A DNA stretch of 64,000 nt, taken from the NCBI GenBank assembly GCA_965224745.1, contig CBDCZY010000001.1:186001-250000 (forward strand), in the 5' to 3' direction. The translations under genes and the position numbers were made by a program. How positions within the stretch are numbered: position 1 is the first letter of the stretch; each line of letters starts with the position of its first letter. Below, piece after piece: positions 32,486-41,300 of the stretch. The notes beneath the pieces were generated by a model. It was not told where the DNA came from. It was given only the letters and a program-made list of their open reading frames with translations, and did no database searches. Source of the DNA: CBDCZY01 sp965224745. Its GTDB lineage: Bacteria > Pseudomonadota > Gammaproteobacteria > Methylococcales > Methylomonadaceae.

Positions 32486-33856
32486 TTACTGTAAAACGAC
32501 AAAGAATCCGTCATTTCCACGCTGAATATTGATTAACAAAGGTTGTTTGGGATTGGTCACCGATTTTAATTCATCCAAATCGTGAACGCGGTAGCGATTG
32601 GCCGTGACGATGATATCGCCGGTTCTCAAGCCGTAGCGGGCAGCTTTTGACGAACTTTCTACGTTGCTGAATAGGACGCCCTCAACTTGTTGTTTTTGAG
32701 TGTTGGTCAGTTTTGACCCTGCTAGCAAAGGATGTAGCTTTCCACCTGCAATGACTTGCCTTTGCGGTTTAGCAATAACGGCGGTTATGGTTTTTGTCTC
32801 TTTATCTCGAAGAATTTTGATATCGACCTTTTCACCAATTTGAACTAACCCAATCATATTCTTGATTTGTGAGCTGTTTTTAATAGTACGATCATTCACT
32901 TTCAGAATAATGTCTCCTGGTTCTAAACCGGCTTTTTCGGCTGCGGAGTTAGCTTGCACCTGGCTGATAATGGCGCCGCGGCTTTTTTTTAGGTTAAATG
33001 CTTTAACTAGTTCTGGTGTTAAGTCTTGTGTGGAAACACCTAGCAATCCACGTTGTACTTCTCCATGAGTGACGAGTGCGGTTTTAAGTTTTATCGCCAT
33101 ATTGGAAGGGATCGCAAAACCGATACCCACGTTACCGCCGCTGGGAGCAAGAATAGCGGTATTGATACCGATCAGTTCCCCTTTTAAGTTGATCAAAGCC
33201 CCGCCAGAATTGCCTGGGTTAATCGATGCGTCGGTTTGGATAAAATCCTCATACCCTTCAATACCAAGGCCAGAGCGCCCTAACGCGCTGATGATGCCAG
33301 ATGTCACTGTTTGACCCAGTCCGAAAGGGTTGCCTATAGCAATCGCAAAATCCCCAACCCGAAGCTGGCTGGAGTCTGCGATCTTCAATTCGGTTAAATC
33401 ATCAGAAGGAATTTTGATAACCGCAATGTCGGCTTCTGGGTCGGTTCCTACTAATTTTGCGTTCAGCTGTCTTCCATCACTCAAAGTGACTAGAATTTCA
33501 TCCGCTTTGTCAATGACATGGTTATTGGTTAGAACATAGCCTTCATCATCATCAATAATTACGCCTGAACCCAAACTGTTGCTTTTTTTTTGCGTCGGTC
33601 GTTGTTCTGGTACATTAAAGAAGTGGCGGAAGAATGGATCGCTGAGTAGAGGGTTTTCACGGAGCCTGATGTTGGTGCTGGTAGAAATGTTGACGACTGC
33701 GGGCATTGACTTTTCTAAAATGGGCGCCAAAGAGGGTAATGGTTCATCGTTGGTTGAAATGGGTAGTGCAGAGAACGCGTAGGTAGGTAATACTACGCTT
33801 AATAGTAATAAGCTAATCAGTAATGACTTAGACTTTTTGAATATCGAATAACTCAT
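32486..33856 (-). CDS. HtrA/Deg-family periplasmic serine endoprotease
   Basis: This 456-residue envelope quality-control protease has a signal peptide (residues 1-28, ending YAFSA). The catalytic triad is H113 in NNHVID, D143 in EADIAVIK and S217 in GNSGGAL. Two PDZ domains follow (about 265-350 and 370-450), the first with GAIISQVQANSAAEKAGLEPGD. The architecture matches DegP, DegQ and MucD; the short Q-loop (FFNVPEQRPTQKKSN) favours DegQ/MucD over DegP, but I do not assign a symbol. It is a single gene, divergent from the CNB-rhodanese gene. Confidence 0.93.
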   Translation of the reverse strand: MSYSIFKKSKSLLISLLLLSVVLPTYAFSALPISTNDEPLPSLAPILEKSMPAVVNISTSTNIRLRENPLLSDPFFRHFFNVPEQRPTQKKSNSLGSGVIIDDDEGYVLTNNHVIDKADEILVTLSDGRQLNAKLVGTDPEADIAVIKIPSDDLTELKIADSSQLRVGDFAIAIGNPFGLGQTVTSGIISALGRSGLGIEGYEDFIQTDASINPGNSGGALINLKGELIGINTAILAPSGGNVGIGFAIPSNMAIKLKTALVTHGEVQRGLLGVSTQDLTPELVKAFNLKKSRGAIISQVQANSAAEKAGLEPGDIILKVNDRTIKNSSQIKNMIGLVQIGEKVDIKILRDKETKTITAVIAKPQRQVIAGGKLHPLLAGSKLTNTQKQQVEGVLFSNVESSSKAARYGLRTGDIIVTANRYRVHDLDELKSVTNPKQPLLINIQRGNDGFFVVLQ

Positions 33857-34175
33857 TTAAGTACCGTGAAGTTGAAAAATATTAGAAAATATGCGTTAAC
33901 TATCCATAGCAAATCCATTTTTTTGGATTATCGACAAAATGCTTAGAGAATGCAATTGAAAAAAAATTCAACAGTAATGAAAGTAATGTTTACCTGGCCG
34001 CTTCTTGGACTAATTCAAAAAAACAGCAATCATCAAACTTTGTTCTATTACGTCTATACTTTTATAATGTACAAATTATACTAATTTAATGAACTTCTTT
34101 AAGTATGGACAGAGAATCCTCTAAAGCACCTTTGCTCTAATTCGTTCTATGAAAATAATAACTTAACGGGTAGTC
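33857..34175. other. Divergent intergenic region between the protease and CNB-rhodanese genes
   Basis: This 319-bp AT-rich stretch contains promoters for both divergent genes. A-tracts (AATTGAAAAAAAATTC) and TATAATGTACAAATTATACT near 34064-34083 give possible -10 boxes on either strand. No ORF, repeat or terminator is evident. Confidence 0.4.
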
Positions 34176-35477
34176 ATGGCGATAGACGTAAATTCAGAAG
34201 AAGGAAAAGCGGTTAGGAAGTTAATTCCGTTATCAACAATTCCTGTGCAACATTTTGAGATGATTTGTTTGTTGCATGACAGTAAGAAAATCAAACAAGG
34301 TACTGTTCTTTTCAAAAAAGGAGATCAGAACAAAGAATTGGTCTATTTGCTGGAGGGTGAATTATCTTTACAAGCGAATGGTCTTGAAATAGAAACTATC
34401 GCTGCTGATAATGATCAAGCTCGTTTTGCGATTGCCCATCACGTTGTTCGCAAGGTAGATGCAGTGGCGAATACTAATGTTAGGCTGCTCAGGATTGAAG
34501 CTGATTTTCTAAACCATCTTCCTCCCATCGGTTCTTTGCCACAACAGACGATAGCTAGCTCTGAGTCAAGCGGAATAGAAGCCACGCGGCCGCTGACTGA
34601 ATGGATTAAATTTCTCGTTAAATCCCGAATATTTCAGCAATTGCCTGCTATCAATATTCAAAAACTGGTTATGTCTCTGGAGAAGATCAGTTTTAAGAAG
34701 GATGATGTCATTATTAAACAGGATGACATTGGTAAGTTTTTTTACATCATTGAGCAAGGACACTGCAACCTGGTTCGCAAGCCCACAGCTAAAGCCAAAG
34801 AAATTAGTTTGGTGCAACTGCATCGTTACGATAGTTTTGGTGAATTTTCGTTACTAGCAGAAATACCAGAGCAGACCAGTGTGATTGCTCTTACAGATCT
34901 TATTTTGCTGCGAGTCAACAAAGAAAATTTTCTGACTTTAATCAAGCAGCCCTTATTGAAATACATTCATTACTCAGCGATTCAAGAAAGACAAGGTCAA
35001 TACAAAGATATTTTGCTGGTGGACATTAGGCCTCCAGATGGTTTTCAAGACTTTCACCTTCCGGGTAGTGTCAATATTCCATTTTTCTCTCTGCATTTGC
35101 AGATGAAAACGTTAAATCCCAAAAGGACTATTATTTTAGTTTGCGATGATGAAAAAACCAGTGAATCTGCGGCTTTCCTGTTAATCAAAAATGCATACGA
35201 TACCTTCATTTTAGAAGGTGGGGTTAACAAAATAAGGTCAGAGGCCAATGAGGTTATTGCCAAACGAGACAGCACTTTTCAGCACTCTGAGGAACCGACT
35301 GAAACCGAAGATCCCGATGTTGATAGACTCATTTCTGAAAACATCAAATTGCAGAGGAAGATTCAAAACCTGGAAAAAGAGAAACTTTTTTTAGAGCACC
35401 AAAGTAAAAAATTTCTCCATAAGATTAAAACTCTGAAGGAACAATTAAATACGCAATCGACCGGAATAAAATCATAG
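34176..35477 (+). CDS. Protein with two cyclic-nucleotide-binding domains, a rhodanese domain and a coiled coil
   Basis: This 433-residue cytoplasmic protein has a first degenerate CNB domain at about residues 25-120 and a second, better CNB domain at about 150-265 with DDVIIKQDDIGKFFYIIEQG and YDSFGEFSLLAE, matching the phosphate-binding cassette shape. A rhodanese domain at about 270-355 has the loop Cys in ILVCDDEKTSESAA. The last 60 residues form a charged coiled coil (ENIKLQRKIQNLEKEKL). No DNA-binding domain is visible, so this is not a Crp-type regulator. The role is unknown; binding of cAMP or c-di-GMP and sulfur/redox sensing are only suggestions. Confidence 0.75.
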   Translation: MAIDVNSEEGKAVRKLIPLSTIPVQHFEMICLLHDSKKIKQGTVLFKKGDQNKELVYLLEGELSLQANGLEIETIAADNDQARFAIAHHVVRKVDAVANTNVRLLRIEADFLNHLPPIGSLPQQTIASSESSGIEATRPLTEWIKFLVKSRIFQQLPAINIQKLVMSLEKISFKKDDVIIKQDDIGKFFYIIEQGHCNLVRKPTAKAKEISLVQLHRYDSFGEFSLLAEIPEQTSVIALTDLILLRVNKENFLTLIKQPLLKYIHYSAIQERQGQYKDILLVDIRPPDGFQDFHLPGSVNIPFFSLHLQMKTLNPKRTIILVCDDEKTSESAAFLLIKNAYDTFILEGGVNKIRSEANEVIAKRDSTFQHSEEPTETEDPDVDRLISENIKLQRKIQNLEKEKLFLEHQSKKFLHKIKTLKEQLNTQSTGIKS

Positions 35478-35772
35478 CGATTGGACTAATACCTGGTTTT
35501 GAGATCTATTGCCGGAATTGAGTCCAGCAAAATGTTATCTTATCTCGGCACTCTTCCAATCAGGTTAAGAGAAACAGTCTTGAGTTTTGATGGACTAATA
35601 TATTTCGAGTCATCATTCTAAATTTGTTTGAGAATAATCTGGGACGTGAGATCAAATTTTGGTAAAAATTTACGGCGATAATAGTGCAAGGGGTCGTTGA
35701 CCAAAACTATTACATAATGAAACTATACTTTCAGCTTATGGATACGATAAAAGCATGATTAAGGAGAACAAA

Positions 35773-36216
35773 ATGCAAACCGCTTCCCCATCTTCTTCAA
35801 ATAGGCGATCTAACACCATATCCATGGTGGATAAACTGGTGAAAGCTAGAAATGAAGTATGGACCTTGTATGGCAAGGTGGCAGAAAACAGGAACGGTGA
35901 AGATAGCAATATTCAAGCTGTCTTTGTTGAGTTTAGACAGCTATTAGTAGACTATATCGCTCTCGGCCACTTTGGAATGTACCAAAGAATTATTGAACAT
36001 AAAGAAAGAAGACAAGCTGTCGTAGATCTTGCAGAAGAAATCTATCCTCAAATAGCACAAACCACTGATGTAGCGCTAAAGTTTAATGATCAGTATGAAG
36101 CAGAAATAATTACTGAAATTTCAGATGTGTTGAAACATGATCTTTCCGGCTTAGGTGAAGCCTTGGCAGTTCGAATTGATTTAGAAGATCAGTTATGTGA
36201 AACGATGGTGAGATAA
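35773..36216 (+). CDS. Regulator of sigma D (Rsd/AlgQ family anti-sigma-70 factor)
   Basis: The all-helical protein has 147 residues counted from ATG 35773. This start is preferred because AAGGAG lies 7 nt upstream, inside the longer frame from 35755. It contains the Rsd/AlgQ core FVEFRQLLVDYIALGHFGMYQRI. Family members bind the main sigma factor region 4 and shift polymerase use in stationary phase. It stands alone between the CNB-rhodanese gene and the small membrane-protein genes. An inverted repeat CCAGG...CCTGG follows the stop, too weak to call a terminator. Confidence 0.85.
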   Translation: MQTASPSSSNRRSNTISMVDKLVKARNEVWTLYGKVAENRNGEDSNIQAVFVEFRQLLVDYIALGHFGMYQRIIEHKERRQAVVDLAEEIYPQIAQTTDVALKFNDQYEAEIITEISDVLKHDLSGLGEALAVRIDLEDQLCETMVR

Positions 36217-36272
36217 TTTTGAATCTTGCCAGGGTTTTAAAAAAAAGACCTGGATATTGTTGCTAAGTTTTG

Positions 36273-36318
36273 AAAAAACCTCTCTTTAAAGACCCATTGA
36301 TTTGGGGTTTAAGAGAGG
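36273..36318 (-). terminator. Rho-independent terminator for the 53-residue membrane protein gene
   Basis: On the minus strand CCTCTCTTAAACCCC...GGGTCTTTAAAGAGAGG folds into a strong interrupted stem followed by six T. It lies about 70 bp after the stop codon at 36389. Confidence 0.75.
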
Positions 36319-36388
36319 GTGTAACCAAGTCAGTTTAGTTTTTGCTAAAAGAGAGTTACTAATTTCCAGGAGGGATAAATTGTAAAAC

Positions 36389-36550
36389 TTAATGCCTACT
36401 ATTTTCGTATGCTGGGTTATTTGCAATCGTACTGAAAGTTGCTGCTGTTCCAAAAAGGAGAGCAGATACAATAAATTGCCCCGATATGAAACTTCCCACG
36501 CCCGTTATAAACAATAGGGCAATAAAAATATCTTTGTTCAGTTCATTCAT
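36389..36550 (-). CDS. Small membrane protein, 53 residues, paralogue of 37070-37237
   Basis: I do not recognise the family. The product starts MNELNKDIFIALLFITGVGS, continues FISGQFIVSALLFGTAATFS and ends TIANNPAYENSRH: two short hydrophobic helices with a GQF turn between them and a polar tail. TAAGGA lies 7-8 nt before the ATG, a good ribosome site. Its own promoter (36604-36631) and terminator (36273-36318) frame it. A 55-residue paralogue lies 0.5 kb upstream on the same strand with most residues identical. Conservation between the copies argues that it is real despite its length. Confidence 0.85.
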   Translation of the reverse strand: MNELNKDIFIALLFITGVGSFISGQFIVSALLFGTAATFSTIANNPAYENSRH

Positions 36551-36603
36551 AATGACAAGTCCTTAAAGTTAGAAAAATAAAAAGTTAATATTTGTTAGGT
36601 CTA

Positions 36604-36631
36604 ATTATAAAAGATACAGAAAAGTTTACAA
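36604..36631 (-). promoter_or_regulatory. Promoter of the 53-residue membrane protein gene
   Basis: On the minus strand TTGTAA (36631-36626) and a perfect TATAAT (36609-36604) are 16 bp apart. The -35 box reads TTGTAAAC, the same octamer and spacing as the promoter of the paralogue at 37313-37340. Confidence 0.7.
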
Positions 36632-36813
36632 TACATTAAAAATAACATTAACTGTTTACCAAAAGTTAACAATTAAATGGTTTTATTTTCTTTACTTATT
36701 GCATTCCTGCTTTTGTTGATTTGCATACGAAGTCTGTATGTTCCGCACCGCCAAACTTTAAATCTGCAAAGCGAGTGGTCAGCGCAATTTTCAAGGTAGA
36801 AAAGTACACGAGC

Positions 36814-36847
36814 AAAAAAAACCTCCCACTACTGCCGTAAAGGGAGG
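36814..36847 (-). terminator. Rho-independent terminator downstream of the 55-residue membrane protein gene
   Basis: On the minus strand CCTCCC...GGGAGG (14-nt loop) is followed by eight T. It lies about 220 bp after the stop at 37070, so the transcript would have a long 3' region or the intervening stretch makes a separate small RNA. Confidence 0.7.
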
Positions 36848-37069
36848 AATAGATTGCTGAGATTGAAGGTAGAGCACTTCTATAAGTAGTAGTCTTTTTT
36901 GAGCTTTGAAATTGACTGATTTTCTGAGATTTCAATCTATGTTGCATACATAGATTTTTTAGTAATTGATTCGCCTTAAACTCAAAAATCAACTAATGAT
37001 AGGATGTGCTCTGTATTTCTCGAAAGGAAAGTAACAATTAACAAATCGAACAAAGTTTCTTACTAATGT

Positions 37070-37237
37070 TTAGATTTGCTCATTGTTTTTGTAGTAAGCA
37101 CTATTTTGCGCAATCGTGCTGAAGATAGCAGCGCTACCGAAGATTAGTGTTGAAATAATAAATTGACCTGAAATAAAGCTTGCTACACCGGTTAAAAATA
37201 ATACACCGATTACTACGTCTTTGTTTAGTTCACTCAT
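37070..37237 (-). CDS. Small membrane protein, 55 residues, paralogue of 36389-36550
   Basis: The product starts MSELNKDVVIGVLFLTGVAS, continues FISGQFIISTLIFGSAAIFS and ends TIAQNSAYYKNNEQI. It has the same two-helix layout as its neighbour, with the same SFISGQFI core and FSTIA end of helix 2. AGAGG lies 6-7 nt before the ATG. The promoter at 37313-37340 gives a 5' region of about 70 nt. The family is unknown to me; a phage-holin-like or complex-accessory role is possible but unsupported. Confidence 0.85.
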   Translation of the reverse strand: MSELNKDVVIGVLFLTGVASFISGQFIISTLIFGSAAIFSTIAQNSAYYKNNEQI

Positions 37238-37312
37238 GATAAACCTCTATATTAAATTGACAATTCTGGGAAATAAAGAAAACATTGTTATCTTTATTTA
37301 TTCGTTAGCTTG

Positions 37313-37340
37313 AGTATAGAGACTGATTAATGGTTTACAA
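37313..37340 (-). promoter_or_regulatory. Promoter of the 55-residue membrane protein gene
   Basis: On the minus strand TTGTAA (37340-37335) and TATACT (37318-37313) are 16 bp apart. TTGTAAAC is shared exactly with the promoter of the paralogue. Confidence 0.65.
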
Positions 37341-37508
37341 TGTGTTTAATATTAAATATATTGTTTCTTATTAGTAATTATTTGTTTTGTCATTAAGCAT
37401 TGTTTCAAATTCTAAAAGCGACGTTATTGTTGGTTTTAACGAAGAAAACCAGCCACAATAACGATAATTTTTTAGACCTTATTGCATCTTTATATATCTC
37501 AATTCGAT

Positions 37509-38417
37509 ATGGATAAGCTTTCCAGTATGAATGTTTTTACCAGAGTAGCGCGAGCTGGCAGTTTCGCAGGTGGAGCACGCGATACAGGGATTTCAAGAGC
37601 GATGGCAACCAAGCATATCATGCAGTTGGAAAACTATCTTGGTGTTCGATTGTTTAACCGAACAACGCGTAGTTTAAGTCTAACGGAAGTGGGGGCGGCC
37701 TATTTAAACCGCTGTCAACAAGTCTTGGGTGAAATTGAGGAAATGGAGTCCGCTGTAACGCACCTTCATTCACAGGCGAGGGGAAAGCTTAAGATCAATA
37801 CGCCCCCTTTCATAGGTTCCTCACACGTTGCTCCTGCTATTGCTCATTTTTTGGAAAAGCATCCAGATTTGAATGTAGATATGTTGATACAGAGTAGTTT
37901 GGGTGACTTTGTAGATGAAGGAATTGATATCGCTATTTTTCTAGGCAAACTTGAGGATACCAGTCTGATCGCAAGAAAGCTTGCTAGTTCTCCTATGGTA
38001 ATCTGCGGAGCGCCGGATTATTTTAGCAAACATGGGGTACCTGAAACGCCACAAGAACTCGAGTCTCACAGTTGTTTAATTAATTGGGCTATAGCGCCCA
38101 GAGACAATTGGCAATTTACCAGTCCTGAGGGTGAGGTGTTAAGCATGAAGGTAACAGGCAGGCTGCAGACCAATCAGGCTGATCCTCTACGAACAGCTGC
38201 CATCAATGGGTTGGGGATTATCAAACTGCCTACGTACGTAGTGGGGCATGATATAAAGAAGGGAAAATTGAAGCGTATTTTTAATGATTACCAATTACCT
38301 CCCCTGGAAATATATGCTGTCTACCCGCACAGGAAACATTTGTCGGCAAAAGTCAGGCTATTTATTGATTTTTTTCAGCCTTGGCTGCAGAGAAGGATTG
38401 GAGTCATTGAAGGATAA
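37509..38417 (+). CDS. LysR-family transcriptional regulator
   Basis: The regulator has 302 residues counted from ATG 37509 (MDKLSSMNVFTRVARAGSFA); the longer TTG start at 37482 adds nine atypical residues. The winged helix covers residues 1-60 (ISRAMATKHIMQLENYLGVRLFNRT), followed by a linker helix and a periplasmic-binding-like effector domain. It belongs to the CrgA/DsdC-like group that starts MDxLxxMxxF. No divergent target gene is adjacent, so the regulon is unknown. Confidence 0.92.
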   Translation: MDKLSSMNVFTRVARAGSFAGGARDTGISRAMATKHIMQLENYLGVRLFNRTTRSLSLTEVGAAYLNRCQQVLGEIEEMESAVTHLHSQARGKLKINTPPFIGSSHVAPAIAHFLEKHPDLNVDMLIQSSLGDFVDEGIDIAIFLGKLEDTSLIARKLASSPMVICGAPDYFSKHGVPETPQELESHSCLINWAIAPRDNWQFTSPEGEVLSMKVTGRLQTNQADPLRTAAINGLGIIKLPTYVVGHDIKKGKLKRIFNDYQLPPLEIYAVYPHRKHLSAKVRLFIDFFQPWLQRRIGVIEG

Positions 38418-38717
38418 TGGATATAGAAACCCTCGCTCCTATTGATCGGTCGGTTTTTAGTTCCGTTTCTACATAGCGCCATTGCGAGAGCTTTAAATCT
38501 TTGATCTTTGTTGTTTGATCAAACTTTTACTGTAGAAAAAATGAGCAGCCAATGACCTAATAGCTTAGAATATTTGTTGAGTCATAACGAATTGCTTCAA
38601 ATCGTTGCTAGCCCGGTTTTTCAAGGACTACAGGAAAGAGGGAGGTGTTGATACAGGGTTATGGGTGAGGCGCTATTCAAAAGCCTCCTATAATAGTGTG
38701 AGTTAAAAAACTAAACC
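38418..38717. other. Intergenic region between the LysR and rhodanese genes
   Basis: This is 300 bp without a supportable gene. GGATATAGAAACCCTCGCTCCTAT near 38418-38440 resembles the right end of the MITE family (GGATATTATTAAATCCTCGCTCC), with several mismatches and a 2-3 bp gap. It may be a decayed solo end. The rest is AT-rich sequence that must contain the promoter of the rhodanese gene. Confidence 0.3.
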
Positions 38718-39110
38718 ATGATAAAAGAGTTATTGCCAAAACAAGCTTGGGAATTTATGAAAGCCGACCCTGGGGCGGTTCTGATTGATGTTCGAAGTGT
38801 GTTGGAATACTCTTATGTCGGGCATCCCATTGGTGCAGTGAATATCGTCTGGAAGGAACCGCCCTTATGGGAGGTTAATCCCGAATTTAATGCCGAAGTC
38901 AAGCTTCAAGTCCCTGACATAAAAATGCCGGTTTTGTTGTTATGTCGCAGTGGCCAGAGATCTTTAGCAGCCGCCAGGCAGCTTGGTGATATTGGATATA
39001 CTCATCTCATCAATATCAAGGAAGGATTTGAAGGGCCGCTTGACGAACATCACCACAGGGGCGAACTAGGGGGGTGGCGTTTTAATCAGTTACCTTGGGA
39101 ACAAAGCTAA
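38718..39110 (+). CDS. Single-domain rhodanese-like sulfurtransferase
   Basis: This 130-residue protein begins with the rhodanese entry motif VLIDVRSVLEY. It has the active-site loop LLLCRSGQRSLAAARQL with the persulfide cysteine, and ends IKEGFEGPLDEHHHRGELGGWR. The tail with histidines and W is typical of a gammaproteobacterial group of small rhodaneses. It lies 45 bp before typA on the same strand. The donor and acceptor are unknown. Confidence 0.88.
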   Translation: MIKELLPKQAWEFMKADPGAVLIDVRSVLEYSYVGHPIGAVNIVWKEPPLWEVNPEFNAEVKLQVPDIKMPVLLLCRSGQRSLAAARQLGDIGYTHLINIKEGFEGPLDEHHHRGELGGWRFNQLPWEQS

Positions 39111-39155
39111 TTTCAAACCGTTCTACATATTTTTTCTTTAATTTCAAATAACCAC

Positions 39156-40973
39156 GTGATAGATAAACTCAGAAATATTGCCATTATTGCTCATGTTGAT
39201 CATGGGAAAACGACTTTGGTCGACAAATTGCTTCAACAATCCGGAACTTTTGCTGAGCATGAAAAAGTGACCGAACGGATGATGGACTCGAACGACCTTG
39301 AGAAAGAGCGTGGAATAACGATTTTAGCCAAAAATACCGCCATTGAATGGCAGGGCCATCATATTAATATTGTCGATACGCCAGGACACGCCGATTTTGG
39401 AGGAGAGGTTGAACGTATCCTGTCGATGGTAGATGCAGTTTTATTATTGGTAGATGCTGTCGATGGACCGATGCCGCAAACACGCTTTGTGACACAAAAA
39501 GCTTTCGATCTAGGGTTAAAGGCGATTGTAGTGATAAATAAAATTGATCGTCCGGGTGCTCGTGCCGACTGGGTGCTTGATCAGACATTTGAGCTTTTTG
39601 ACCGACTGGAAGGAACTGATGAACAACTTGATTTCCCTGTAGTGTATGCGTCTGCCCTGAATGGTTATGCCAGTTTGGAGGAGACAGCAACTGAAGGCAC
39701 TTTGACGCCTTTATTCGAAGCCATCGTAAAGCATGTTCAGCCCCCCAATGTAGATGAACAGGGCCCTTTTCAATTGCAGGTTAGTAGTTTAGATTACAAC
39801 TCCTACGTTGGTGTGATTGGTATTGGCAAAGTGCAGCGAGGCGTAGTCAAATCAAACGCACCATTGGCCATCATTAATGTTCAAGGCGAACAGAGAAAGG
39901 CCAGAATATTGCAAATATTCGGATTTCATGGCCTTGAACGGATAGAACAAACCCAGGCAGAAGCGGGGGACATTATTGCTTTCACAGGAATTGAGAACCT
40001 GGAAATATCAGATACACTTTGTCATCCGGATACAATTGAAGCATTACCGCCACTCACTGTTGATGAACCCACAGTTAGTATGACGTTTCAAGTCAATACA
40101 TCGCCTTTTGCAGGTAAAGAAGGAAAGTTTCTGACATCAAGACAGATTCGGGAAAGACTTCAGCGGGAATTGCAGCATAATGTTGCTCTTAGAGTTGAAG
40201 ACACATCCGATCCGGATAAATTTAAAGTGTCTGGAAGAGGGGAGCTGCATCTTTCTGTTTTGATAGAAAATATGCGGCGAGAAGGCTATGAGTTAGGGGT
40301 CTCAAGACCCGAAGTGATCATCAAAGAAATTGATGGAGAACTTTGCGAACCGTATGAAATGGTCACTATTGAGGTGGAAGAAATTCATCAAGGTACCGTG
40401 ATGGAGCAAATGGGTGTACGTAAAGCCGATTTAAAAAACATGGTGCCGGATAGTCACGGGCGAATTAGGCTTGAATACATGATGCCATCCAGAGGGTTGA
40501 TCGGTTTTCAAACAGAGTTTATGACGGCTACTTCGGGGTCAGGATTGATTTATCATATTTTCGATCACTATGGGCCAATCAAGAAAGGGGACATTGGTAA
40601 ACGCCAAAATGGGGTTTTGATTGCCAATGTTTCTGGTAAGTCGCTGGCCTATGCGTTATTTAATCTGCAGGAGCGTGGAAATTTATTCGTAGAACATGGT
40701 GAGGAGGTCTATGAAGGAATGATAGTCGGTATGCATGCACGATCAAATGACTTGGTTGTTAATCCTACCAAAGCAAAGCAATTAAATAATATAAGAGCAG
40801 CAGGAAATGACGAAAACTTAGTTCTGGTCCCTTTTCAAAAAATGACTTTAGAGCAGGCTTTAGAGTTCATTGATGACGATGAGTTAGTCGAAGTGACCTC
40901 GAACTCCATTCGGTTAAGAAAAAAATTGTTGTTGGAGTATGAGAGGAAGCGGGCTTCAAGATCGGCGGTATAA
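39156..40973 (+). CDS. typA: Ribosome-associated translational GTPase TypA/BipA
   Basis: This 605-residue GTPase of the EF-G type helps 50S assembly and stress adaptation. G1 is AHVDHGKTTL at residues 11-20, G3 DTPGHADF, G4 NKID. The characteristic C-terminal domain contains MPSRGLIGFQTEFMT and the final basic stretch LRKKLLLEYERKR. The start is GTG, chosen for fit to the family start (IDKLRNIAIIAHVDHG). A strong terminator follows 5 bp after the stop. Confidence 0.97.
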   Translation: MIDKLRNIAIIAHVDHGKTTLVDKLLQQSGTFAEHEKVTERMMDSNDLEKERGITILAKNTAIEWQGHHINIVDTPGHADFGGEVERILSMVDAVLLLVDAVDGPMPQTRFVTQKAFDLGLKAIVVINKIDRPGARADWVLDQTFELFDRLEGTDEQLDFPVVYASALNGYASLEETATEGTLTPLFEAIVKHVQPPNVDEQGPFQLQVSSLDYNSYVGVIGIGKVQRGVVKSNAPLAIINVQGEQRKARILQIFGFHGLERIEQTQAEAGDIIAFTGIENLEISDTLCHPDTIEALPPLTVDEPTVSMTFQVNTSPFAGKEGKFLTSRQIRERLQRELQHNVALRVEDTSDPDKFKVSGRGELHLSVLIENMRREGYELGVSRPEVIIKEIDGELCEPYEMVTIEVEEIHQGTVMEQMGVRKADLKNMVPDSHGRIRLEYMMPSRGLIGFQTEFMTATSGSGLIYHIFDHYGPIKKGDIGKRQNGVLIANVSGKSLAYALFNLQERGNLFVEHGEEVYEGMIVGMHARSNDLVVNPTKAKQLNNIRAAGNDENLVLVPFQKMTLEQALEFIDDDELVEVTSNSIRLRKKLLLEYERKRASRSAV

Positions 40974-40977
40974 AAAC

Positions 40978-41013
40978 AAAGCCCCGTTTACTCTCTCAAT
41001 TAAACGGGGCTTT
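40978..41013. terminator. Strong bidirectional rho-independent terminator
   Basis: AAAGCCCCGTTTA-10 nt-TAAACGGGGCTTT is a perfect 13-bp inverted repeat, with A and T tracts at both sides. It ends the typA transcript. The 287 bp from here to hisB contain no gene I can support and include the his promoter. Confidence 0.92.
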
Positions 41014-41300
41014 AAAAAGTAAGTCGTCTAAATCGCTTGGTTGGCTATGCTGCTTGACAGGCCAAGTTAATGACTTGAACAAACTCATACACGACGACTC
41101 GGCAGTATTAAAGCATCTTTCAATTTTTTTTGAGATGCTGTTTGGATTAAAACAGTGTAAGCATAAGCTTACAACTGCTATACCATAAAATTAATAATTT
41201 CAAGATTAATGCTTTAAAAAAAGCTATTCTTGTTATCATTCAATTAGGTATCATAGTATTCTAGATAGAATAAATATAAAATTATGTATTCATTGCAGTC

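Noticed and set aside
36696..36992. 98-residue minus-strand frame between the two small membrane-protein genes
   Set aside because: It runs through the terminator at 36814-36847, has no ribosome site and a composition unlike a real protein.
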